Part shown: positions 1 to 5,894 of the stretch, piece after piece
Position numbering within the stretch: the first letter of the stretch is position 1
Layout of the letters: each line of letters opens with the position of its first letter
NCBI GenBank assembly: GCA_946480605.1
Contig: CAMLKW010000255.1
Coordinates: forward strand, 1-5,894
Direction of reading: 5' to 3'
Length of the DNA stretch: 5,894 nt
From: an uncultured Roseateles sp.
GTDB taxonomy: Bacteria > Pseudomonadota > Gammaproteobacteria > Burkholderiales > Burkholderiaceae
The notes under the pieces: model-generated
Database searches by the model: none
Told to the model about the DNA's origin: nothing
What the model saw: the letters and a program-made list of their open reading frames with translations, nothing else
Translations under genes and position numbers: made by a program

Positions 1-303
1 GGCGGGCGGCTGGGCGGCCAGGTTGATGTCGGCCACGCCCTCGCCCATGGTCGCGGCGAGTTCCTTGTGGACGACGGACACCAGCACCTGGCCCGGGTTC
101 AGCGAGCCCACCACCTCCTGGCCCAGCGCCTTCTCCTTCACGCGGGCGATGAAGTCGCGCACCACCGGCAGGGCCACGTCCGCTTCGAGCAGCGCCATGC
201 GCACCTCGCGCAGCATGTCCTGGACGTTGCTCTCGGTGATGCGGGCCTGGCCGCGCATCGTCTTGACGAGGCGACTCAGGCGGTCGGTGAGGTTGGATGC
301 CAT
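1..303 (-). CDS. ffh: Signal recognition particle protein Ffh (SRP54), N-terminal part, cut by window edge
   Basis: Ffh is the GTPase subunit of the signal recognition particle. With 4.5S RNA it binds hydrophobic signal sequences emerging from the ribosome and delivers them to FtsY at the inner membrane. Reading the minus strand from the ATG at 303-301 gives 101 codons that stay open to the window edge. They begin MASNLTDRLSRLVKTMRG and contain the typical N-domain stretch ALLEADVALPVVRDF at about residues 38-52. The fragment covers the helical N domain and the linker (DINLAAQPPA) and stops just before the G-domain P-loop would begin, so the GTPase motifs are off-window. No Shine-Dalgarno-like purine run precedes the ATG; the bases upstream on that strand are pyrimidine-rich (CCCCTCCC). 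It is divergent from the CcsA/YpjD-like gene. As I recall, ffh and ypjD are also neighbours in E. coli, which supports both calls. Confidence 0.9.
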   Translation of the reverse strand, partial: MASNLTDRLSRLVKTMRGQARITESNVQDMLREVRMALLEADVALPVVRDFIARVKEKALGQEVVGSLNPGQVLVSVVHKELAATMGEGVADINLAAQPPA

Positions 304-360
304 GGGTTTGGGAGGGGCCGGTTCGCCAGAACGGCGTGAGGCCAAAAGTACACTGCGTCC
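304..360. promoter_or_regulatory. 57-bp divergent spacer between ffh and the ccsA-like operon
   Basis: This spacer must hold the start signals for ffh (leftward) and may hold the promoter of the four-gene plus-strand operon. On the plus strand TACACT at 349-354 is a 4/6 match to a -10 box and ends 6 bases before the ATG at 361. On the minus strand TACTTT (350-345) overlaps it. Neither has a good -35 element at 16-18 bp. A small inverted repeat, GTTC (321-324)/GAAC (329-332), can be extended by two G-C pairs across a one-base bulge. No Shine-Dalgarno sequence is visible for either gene. The promoter calls are tentative. Confidence 0.3.
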
Positions 361-1230
361 ATGAGTTTATCGCCCGCCCCTCTCGGAGACGCCGTTGCCG
401 GTGCTGGAGGCCTCGACCCGGGCGTGGCGCTCGCGGTGGCCAGCGGGCTGGCGCTGCTGGGCTATGTGTGGGTGGGGTTGTTGCGCGCGCGGGCGCCGGA
501 GGGCGAGGTCGTCGTGCGTCGGCCGCTGCGTTCCGTGCCGCCCATGGCGCTGGCCTGGACGGCGCAGTTCGCAGCGCTGTTCATCGACATCAGCGGCTAC
601 GGCCTGGCCACGCCGGGCGCGCGCTTCGGCTTTGCGCCGGCGCTGTCCATGACGGCCTGGCTGGTGCTGACGGTCTATCTGATCGAAAGCCGCTTCCTGC
701 CGTTGCACAGCGTGCGCCGCGTGCTGGCCTGGCTGGCGGCTGCCGCGGTGCTGCTGGCCTGGAGCTTCCCCGGCGAGAGCCGGCCGACGGCGGCCTCACC
801 CTGGGCGCCGCTGCACTGGGTGCTGGGCCTGGCGTCCTATGGCCTGTTCGGCGTGGCCGTGCTTCATGCGGCGCTGATGAATCGCGCCGAGGCCCGGTTG
901 CGCCACAAGCAGGCCCGGCCGGGCGGCCTGCCGCTTCTGCAGCTGGAGCGCTTGACCTTCAACTTCGTCGCCGCCGGCGTGGGTGTGCTGTCGCTGGCCA
1001 TCCTGCTGGGCTGGTGGTTCACGCCGCAATGGAAGTGGGACCACAAGAACCTGTTGGCCGTGCTGGGCTGGTTGGTGCTGACCGGGCTGCTGGTGGGGCG
1101 GCGCATCTACGGCTGGCGCGGTCGGCGCGCGACACGCTGGCTGTACGCCGGCGCGGCGCTGCTGCTGCTGTCGTATGCGGGGTCGCGCTTCGTGCTGGAG
1201 GTCGTGCTGCAGCGGGGCTCGGGCGCATGA
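361..1230 (+). CDS. CcsA/YpjD-like inner-membrane protein, cytochrome c assembly family
   Basis: The 289-residue product is an integral inner-membrane protein with about eight hydrophobic segments (roughly residues 20-41, 62-78, 94-110, 119-135, 149-172, 200-220, 230-246 and 258-278). It resembles the cytochrome c assembly (CcsA/CcmC-like) family and in particular the YpjD branch. The C-terminal pattern of a DHKN segment (227-230), LGWLVLTGLLVGRR, then GWRGRRATRW (251-260) is the clearest family mark. True CcsA proteins handle haem during cytochrome c maturation, whereas the role of the YpjD branch is not well established, so haem handling is only an inference. Histidines at 116, 152, 169 and 228 are candidate ligands. 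The ATG at 361 is chosen because it gives a polar N-terminus before the first hydrophobic segment and the next in-frame ATG (542) would remove that segment. No Shine-Dalgarno sequence precedes it. The stop overlaps the next start in ATGA (1227-1230), so coupling is likely. Confidence 0.85.
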   Translation: MSLSPAPLGDAVAGAGGLDPGVALAVASGLALLGYVWVGLLRARAPEGEVVVRRPLRSVPPMALAWTAQFAALFIDISGYGLATPGARFGFAPALSMTAWLVLTVYLIESRFLPLHSVRRVLAWLAAAAVLLAWSFPGESRPTAASPWAPLHWVLGLASYGLFGVAVLHAALMNRAEARLRHKQARPGGLPLLQLERLTFNFVAAGVGVLSLAILLGWWFTPQWKWDHKNLLAVLGWLVLTGLLVGRRIYGWRGRRATRWLYAGAALLLLSYAGSRFVLEVVLQRGSGA

Positions 1231-1475
1231 AATACCTGCTGTTGCTGGCCTTGCTGGCCCTGCTGTTCTTCGTGCTGGGCGTCAAGCGTGCGCGGCCCCG
1301 CGAGCCCGAGGCGCGCCGCCCGGCGGCGCCGCCGCCGGCCCGGCCGCAAGCCATGGTGAGCTGCGCGGAGTGCGGCATGCACCTGCCGGCCGACGAGGCG
1401 CTGCCGGGCAAGGGCGGCGTGTTCTGCAGCGCGGCGCACCGGTCCAGCTTCGAGGCGCGCCAGGGGCCGGCTTGA
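1227..1475 (+). CDS. PP0621-type small membrane-anchored cysteine-rich protein, function unknown
   Basis: This 82-residue protein has three parts. Residues 1-19 are a hydrophobic helix (MKYLLLLALLALLFFVLGVK) with no evident cleavage site, so it is probably a membrane anchor. Residues 20-42 are a basic, Pro/Ala/Arg-rich linker. Residues 46-71 form a compact metal-site-like module with CAEC at 46-49 and CSAAH at 67-71, giving C46, C49, C67 and H71 as possible zinc ligands. The layout matches the small proteins usually annotated as the PP0621 family in beta- and gammaproteobacteria, whose biochemical role I do not know. By the positive-inside rule the basic linker suggests a cytoplasmic C-terminal domain. 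Its start overlaps the stop of the CcsA-like gene (ATGA) and its stop overlaps the TTG start of pilS (TTGA), so it sits inside one coupled operon. That it modulates PilS at the membrane is only speculation. Confidence 0.8.
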   Translation: MKYLLLLALLALLFFVLGVKRARPREPEARRPAAPPPARPQAMVSCAECGMHLPADEALPGKGGVFCSAAHRSSFEARQGPA

Positions 1476-3172
1476 GCGCGGACTCGACGTTGTCCTCGGG
1501 CCTGGACCCGGTGTCCGTGCGCGGCAGCTGGTTCGTCGAGGCGCCGCCGTCCGATGCCGCCGAGGGCAGTGGCGCCTTCGACCGGCTCTACCGGGCCTTT
1601 CTGGCGGCGCGCGCGGCGCTGGGCATGGCGCTGATCGGCGCGCAGCTGGTGGCGGCAGCGCTGGCCACGCCGCCGGCGCCGTCCACGCTGGCGCTCAGTG
1701 CCTCGTATGCGCTGGCCGCCGTGGCGCTGTGGATGCTGCCGCAGCTGCGCCGCGGCGTGACGGCGCGCAGCCTGGCCCGCATCAGCAGCCCGCACTGGTG
1801 GGCGGCCATCGGCCTGGACCTGATGCTGTTCGGCGTGCTGCATGCGCTGGATCCCAGCGGCGTGAACTACGGTGCGCTGTTCGTCATGCCGGTGCTGATG
1901 GCGGCGGTGCTGAGCCCACGCATGCTGGCGCTGGCGACGGCGGCCATCGCGACGCTGGCCCTGCTGGCCGCGGCGGGCTGGTCCTTGTTGCTGCTGGGGG
2001 CTGACGTGAGCCTGAAGACGACGCAGGCCGGCCTGGTGGGTGGTGGCCTGTTCGCCGTCAGCCTGCTGGCCAGTGAGCTGAGTGCACGGCTGGCCCGCGA
2101 GGAGAAGGCGGCGCGCGGCAGCCTGGCGCTGGCGCGGCAGCAGGAGCAGCTGAACCGGCTGGTCATCGACGAGATGCAGGAAGGCGTGCTGGTGGTGGAC
2201 CGCCGTGGCCGGGTGCGGGCCAGCAACCCGGCGGCGCGTGCGCTGCTGGGGGCCGCGCATGGCGAACTGAGCTGGCAGCTGCGCGGCCGCAGCGACTGGC
2301 AGCCGCTGGCGCTGGCGCTGGAGGAGGCCTATGTCGGCGGGCGCGGTGCCGAGCTGGACGTGACGCTGCCTATGGACGGCGGCGTCAGCCGCAGCCTGCG
2401 ACTGCGGCTGCGCTTCACGCGCCAGCGCGAGGGCAGCGAGGAGTTGTGCGTGCTGTTCCTGGAGGACAACCGCGAGCTGCTGGCCCGCTCGCGCCAGGAG
2501 AAGCTGGCGGCCATGGGCCGCGTCTCGGCCGGCATTGCGCACGAGATCCGCAACCCGCTTGCGGCAATAGCGCAGGCCAACGCGCTGATCGCCGAGGACG
2601 TTGCCGGCATGCGCGCCGAGCAGCTGACGCGCATGGTGGCGTCCAACGTGCAGCGGCTGAAGCGGCTGGTGGACGATGTGACCGAGGTGGCGCCCGGTGT
2701 GCAGCCCGACACGCTGGCGCTGGACGTCAGCGAGTTGGTGCACGAGACCTGCGTGGACTGGGTGCTGGTCAACGGCATCGAGGCCGGGCCGCACAGCCGC
2801 TTCCGGCTGCAGGTGGCCGAGCCCGAGCTGACTGCGCTGTTCGACGCCGAGCATCTGCGCCGCATCCTCGTCAACCTGCTGGACAACGCGCTGCGCCACG
2901 CGGAAGAGGGCGCCGACACCATAGGCGTGCGGCTGGCGCGCAGCGGCGGCGGGCTGGAGCTGGTGGTGCGCAGCGCCGGTCCGCCAGTGCCGCCGGAGAT
3001 CGAGCGCCATCTGTTCGAGCCCTTCTTCTCGACGCGCAGCCGCGGCACCGGGCTGGGCCTCTATATTTGCCGCGAGCTGTGCGAGCGCCATGGCGCCCGC
3101 ATCGACTACCGCCGTGCCAGCGACGCGGCGGCCAACGAGTTCTGCGTGCAACTGCGCACGCCGGGTGTCTGA
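1472..3172 (+). CDS. pilS: PilS, membrane sensor histidine kinase of the type IV pilus two-component system
   Basis: PilS autophosphorylates a histidine and passes the phosphate to PilR, controlling pilin transcription. The 566-residue product has six hydrophobic helices (about 45-65, 72-90, 108-126, 132-149, 151-176, 186-203), as is usual for PilS. A short helical linker and a PAS domain follow (about 225-335, with EGVLVVDRRGRVRASNPAA). The HisKA domain has the H-box GIAHEIRNPLAAI (phosphoacceptor His357). The HATPase domain has the N-box NLLDNALRH (Asn472), the F-box LFEPFFST (514-521) and the G2 box GTGLGL (525-530), ending in YICRELCERHGA. The G1 box reads SAGPP (501-505) instead of DxGxG. 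The TTG at 1472 is chosen because it overlaps the previous stop (TTGA), has AGGGG five bases upstream, and no ATG occurs before the first membrane helix. In-frame TTG 1490 and GTG 1511 are alternatives. pilR follows four bases after the stop, which with the domain order supports PilS over a generic NtrB-like kinase. Confidence 0.92.
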   Translation: MSADSTLSSGLDPVSVRGSWFVEAPPSDAAEGSGAFDRLYRAFLAARAALGMALIGAQLVAAALATPPAPSTLALSASYALAAVALWMLPQLRRGVTARSLARISSPHWWAAIGLDLMLFGVLHALDPSGVNYGALFVMPVLMAAVLSPRMLALATAAIATLALLAAAGWSLLLLGADVSLKTTQAGLVGGGLFAVSLLASELSARLAREEKAARGSLALARQQEQLNRLVIDEMQEGVLVVDRRGRVRASNPAARALLGAAHGELSWQLRGRSDWQPLALALEEAYVGGRGAELDVTLPMDGGVSRSLRLRLRFTRQREGSEELCVLFLEDNRELLARSRQEKLAAMGRVSAGIAHEIRNPLAAIAQANALIAEDVAGMRAEQLTRMVASNVQRLKRLVDDVTEVAPGVQPDTLALDVSELVHETCVDWVLVNGIEAGPHSRFRLQVAEPELTALFDAEHLRRILVNLLDNALRHAEEGADTIGVRLARSGGGLELVVRSAGPPVPPEIERHLFEPFFSTRSRGTGLGLYICRELCERHGARIDYRRASDAAANEFCVQLRTPGV

Positions 3173-3176
3173 GACC

Positions 3177-4634
<1,458 letters not shown>

Positions 4635-4672
4635 CCCCGCCAGCGCTTTGCTGAACGCGGCCGAGCCTGGTC

Positions 4673-4692
4673 GGTCCACCACAGGGGTGACC
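4673..4692. repeat. Imperfect hairpin 38 bases after the pilR stop
   Basis: GGT (4673-4675) and CACC (4677-4680) can pair with GGTG (4686-4689) and ACC (4690-4692), giving seven base pairs with one bulged C and a five-base loop. It lacks a following T tract, so it is at most a weak or factor-assisted 3' end structure for the pilR transcript. In DNA this GC-rich such a stem can arise by chance. Confidence 0.25.
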
Positions 4693-4703
4693 CGGCGCTC
4701 GGC

Positions 4704-4719
4704 GCGTAAATTCTTACGC
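4704..4719. repeat. 16-bp perfect-arm palindrome GCGTAA-N4-TTACGC
   Basis: The arms GCGTAA (4704-4709) and TTACGC (4714-4719) are exact reverse complements around ATTC. It is an A/T-rich island in very GC-rich sequence. As RNA it would form a short six-pair stem with a tetraloop and no U tract, so it is a poor terminator. As DNA it has the symmetry of a dimeric regulator site. No gene or promoter that it would obviously control was found next to it. Confidence 0.35.
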
Positions 4720-4815
4720 TTGGTGAAGCCTCGGGATTTGCCCTGCTTGAATCCTGCGCGGTGCACAAGGCGATCTCGTCAAACCCAGCAACGGCGCGGC
4801 TTCGCGGGGGGCATG

Positions 4816-4844
4816 GACCCGCCGGCCCAGTGCTGATGCGGGTC
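4816..4844. repeat. Inverted repeat GACCCGC/GCGGGTC with 15-base loop
   Basis: GACCCGC at 4816-4822 and GCGGGTC at 4838-4844 are perfect reverse complements. No T run follows (the next bases are GCGCGCGG). It may stabilise the 3' end of the pilR message or be chance pairing in GC-rich DNA. Confidence 0.25.
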
Positions 4845-4921
4845 GCGCGCGGCGAGCCCCGTATTGATCGGGCCAAGCTGCGCACAGGTCATTTTTTCAG
4901 CAGCAAGATGGCCAGGGTTTG

Positions 4922-4937
4922 ACACTAGGGGTAGTGC
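4922..4937. promoter_or_regulatory. NrdR box 1 (upstream operator of nrdA)
   Basis: ACACTAGGGGTAGTGC agrees with the NrdR consensus as I remember it (acaCwAtATaTwGtgt) at 11 of 16 positions. All differences but one fall in the four central bases. The outer arms CACTA/TAGTG are a perfect inverted repeat. It lies just upstream of the -35 hexamer. Its value as evidence comes from its pairing with the second box 31 bp downstream. Confidence 0.75.
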
Positions 4938-4966
4938 TTGAGGGGGCTTGGGGCCATAGATATAGT
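4938..4966 (+). promoter_or_regulatory. Sigma-70-type promoter of nrdA
   Basis: TTGAGG at 4938-4943 (4/6 to TTGACA) and TATAGT at 4961-4966 (5/6 to TATAAT) are separated by exactly 17 bp. Transcription should begin near 4973, leaving a leader of about 228 nt before the nrdA start at 5201. The -10 hexamer lies inside NrdR box 2 and the -35 hexamer directly abuts box 1, so NrdR bound at both sites would block polymerase. A TTGACA at 4919-4924 looks like a better -35 hexamer, but no acceptable -10 element stands at the right distance from it. Confidence 0.7.
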
Positions 4967-4968
4967 GT
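4953..4968. promoter_or_regulatory. NrdR box 2, overlapping the nrdA -10 element
   Basis: GCCATAGATATAGTGT agrees with the remembered NrdR consensus at 12 of 16 positions, including the run ATAT-AGTGT on the right side. It starts 31 bp after box 1 with a 15-bp linker, about three helical turns, so both boxes face the same side of the helix. This is the arrangement usual for NrdR control of ribonucleotide reductase genes. It contains the TATAGT -10 hexamer, which points to repression. Confidence 0.8.
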
Positions 4969-4972
4969 CCCT

Positions 4973-5200
4973 TCGTGATATCCTGCGGACCCAGTCGACC
5001 CCATGACCACCTTCTCGGAATCGCTGTTCGCCGTGGCCAGGCCGCGGCAGCAATGCACCCGAGGAACCAGCCGGAACGCCGGCCTGGCAATGGACCGGCA
5101 GGGCCGAAACACCTCCACCCCAGCAACGCGCGACGCGTCGACCCTTGACCGGGTCTGTGCCGCGCATTTGCCCGTCTTTTCTCGCTAAAAGGATTCCCTC
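4973..5200 (+). other. Long 5' leader of nrdA with alternative stem-loops
   Basis: If transcription starts near 4973, the nrdA message has a leader of about 228 nt, long for a housekeeping gene. A long-range stem can form between GCCAGGCCG (5036-5044) and CGGCCTGGC (5080-5088), nine perfect pairs. Two local hairpins compete with it. One pairs 5030-5036 with 5042-5048. The other pairs CCA-GCCGG (5067-5074) with CCGGC-TGG (5079-5087) around AACG, with one bulged base. The leader also contains a short open frame (5003-5188) with no visible ribosome-binding site, whose TAA touches the nrdA Shine-Dalgarno sequence. I do not recognise a known riboswitch class here. Confidence 0.4.
5189..5193 (+). 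promoter_or_regulatory. Ribosome binding site of nrdA
   Basis: AAGGA lies seven bases before the ATG at 5201. It is the only strong Shine-Dalgarno sequence in the window and fixes the nrdA start. Confidence 0.8.
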
Positions 5201-5894
5201 ATGCTGCATGAAGCCGCCACGAGCCAGGCTAACCCCGCCTCGGTCTCCCCGGTCGCGTTTGGATCCGACGCCACCGCCCCCAGCGCCCCCTCGGGGTCGA
5301 GCTACCAGGCCTACCAGATCATTCGCCGCAATGGCGCCGTGGTCTCGTTCGAGCCGAGCAAGATCGCCGTCGCGCTGATGAAGGCCTTCCTGGCGGTGCA
5401 CGGCACCAGCGGCGCTGCATCGGCCAGCGTGCGCGAGACGGTGGAGCAGCTGACCCAGAACGTCGTGCGCGCGCTGCTGCGCTCGCGCCCGAGCGGTGGC
5501 ACCTTCCACATCGAAGACGTGCAGGATCAGGTCGAACTGGGCCTGATGCGCAGCGGCCACCACGAGGTCGCCCGGGCCTACGTGCTCTACCGCGAGCGCC
5601 GCGCGCAGGAGCGCGCCGCCCAGGGCGAGGCCGCCCGTGCTGCCGAGCCGCAATTCATGGTGATGGACGGCGGTGAGCGCCGCCCGCTGGACCTCGGCGC
5701 GCTGAAGTCGCTGATCGCCTCGGCCTGCGAGAACCTCGGCGCCGACGTGCGACCCGAGCCCGTGCTGGCCGAGACGCAGCGCAACCTGTACGACGGCGTC
5801 GCCATCGACGAGGTCTACAAGGCCGCCATCCTGGCTGCGCGCACGCTGATCGAGAAGGACCCGGGCTACACCCGCGCCACCGCCCGCCTGCTGC
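5201..5894 (+). CDS. nrdA: Ribonucleoside-diphosphate reductase class Ia, large (alpha) subunit, N-terminal 231 codons, cut by window edge
   Basis: NrdA reduces ribonucleoside diphosphates to deoxyribonucleotides together with the radical-bearing NrdB subunit, in the cytoplasm. The frame from ATG 5201 stays open to the window edge for 231 complete codons. Residues 1-36 are a low-complexity Ala/Ser/Pro-rich extension. Residues 38-132 form the ATP-cone (YQIIRRNGAVVSFEPSKIA, then FHIEDVQDQVELGLMRSGHHEVARAYVLYRERR), which senses the ATP/dATP ratio and sets overall activity. After an acidic/Ala-rich linker, residues 151-231 (PLDLGALKSLIASAC, AETQRNLYDGVAIDEVYKAAILAARTLIEKDPGYTRATARLL) look like a second, degenerate cone leading into the catalytic domain. 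Catalytic cysteines and the barrel are off-window. It has its own promoter with two NrdR boxes, and nrdB would be expected downstream. The ATG at 5201 is preferred because of its AAGGA site and because the cone begins after it. Confidence 0.95.
   Translation, partial: MLHEAATSQANPASVSPVAFGSDATAPSAPSGSSYQAYQIIRRNGAVVSFEPSKIAVALMKAFLAVHGTSGAASASVRETVEQLTQNVVRALLRSRPSGGTFHIEDVQDQVELGLMRSGHHEVARAYVLYRERRAQERAAQGEAARAAEPQFMVMDGGERRPLDLGALKSLIASACENLGADVRPEPVLAETQRNLYDGVAIDEVYKAAILAARTLIEKDPGYTRATARLL

Larger units (their letters stand above)
4635..4917. other. Non-coding interval after pilR, left part of the 566-bp gap
   Basis: No reading frame here on either strand has both a credible ribosome-binding site and a recognisable product, and no tRNA-like cloverleaf was found. 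The interval holds several inverted repeats (4673-4692, 4704-4719, 4816-4844) and one T6 tract at 4892-4897. A clean intrinsic terminator for the pilS-pilR operon, a stable stem directly followed by a T run, is not seen. The nearest candidate is the T6 tract, but the pairing just before it is poor. Sequence at 4705-4740 is less GC-rich than the surrounding genes, which suits a regulatory or junction region. Confidence 0.6.

Noticed and set aside
23..364. Plus-strand open frames opposite ffh
   Set aside because: The minus strand encodes an unmistakable Ffh N domain; the plus-strand products are low-complexity Ser/Arg/Ala sequence.
297..1475. A longer start for the small PP0621-type gene, reading from ATG 297
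   Set aside because: The upstream part runs out of frame through the CcsA-like gene and gives Ala/Gly/Arg-rich sequence without domains; the ATG at 1227 opens directly on a membrane anchor.
4721..4746. A sigma-54 promoter after pilR (TGG ... TTTGC)
   Set aside because: The GG and GC dinucleotides are 16 bases apart instead of the required 10, so it is not a -24/-12 element.
4870..4897. Intrinsic terminator ending in the T6 tract
   Set aside because: The bases before the T run pair poorly (about four pairs including a G-U) and do not form a stable GC stem adjacent to it.
4779..5126. A 115-codon minus-strand frame over the nrdA control region
   Set aside because: It crosses the NrdR boxes and promoter, lacks a ribosome binding site and resembles no family; best read as accidental.
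4635..5200. tRNA or other known RNA gene in the gap
   Set aside because: No cloverleaf arms, no CCA-type acceptor end and no T-loop motif were found on either strand; the inverted repeats present do not assemble into a known RNA.

Overview
This window is chromosomal, very GC-rich DNA (about 70% by eye) that looks like a betaproteobacterium of the order Burkholderiales, probably near the Rubrivivax/Leptothrix/Roseateles group. That placement rests on the Ffh and PilS/PilR sequences, the codon bias toward G or C in third positions, and the order of the housekeeping genes. It is a family-level judgement made from memory, without a database search.

Layout. At the left edge, on the minus strand, is the N-terminal third or less of ffh (signal recognition particle GTPase). 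A 57-bp divergent spacer separates it from a tightly packed plus-strand operon of four genes. These are a CcsA/YpjD-like multi-pass membrane protein (361-1230), an 82-residue membrane-anchored Cys4-like protein of the PP0621 type (1227-1475), the sensor kinase PilS (1472-3172) and the sigma-54 activator PilR (3177-4634). The first two junctions are 4-base start/stop overlaps (ATGA, then TTGA) and the third gap is 4 bases, so translational coupling is likely. No strong internal promoter was seen.

A 566-bp non-coding interval follows (4635-5200). Its left half holds only inverted repeats and no convincing gene or terminator. Its right half holds a well-formed control region for the last gene: a sigma-70 promoter (TTGAGG, 17 bp, TATAGT) covered by two NrdR-box-like sites 31 bp apart, and then an approximately 230-nt leader. 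The last gene, cut by the right edge, is nrdA, the class Ia ribonucleotide reductase large subunit. Only its N-terminal 231 codons are present: an ATP-cone and a second, degenerate cone-like module.

How the genes work together. PilS and PilR form a two-component pair expected to control sigma-54-dependent type IV pilin transcription. The two upstream membrane proteins are probably co-transcribed with them, and whether they have any functional link to pili is unknown. nrdA is a separate unit whose control region fits repression by NrdR when (d)ATP is plentiful. The sequence shows no mobile element, CRISPR array or defence system. The best leads are local: a degenerate ATP-binding G1 box in PilS, a WWD-like tryptophan motif in the CcsA-like protein, a possibly leaderless start, and the structured nrdA leader.
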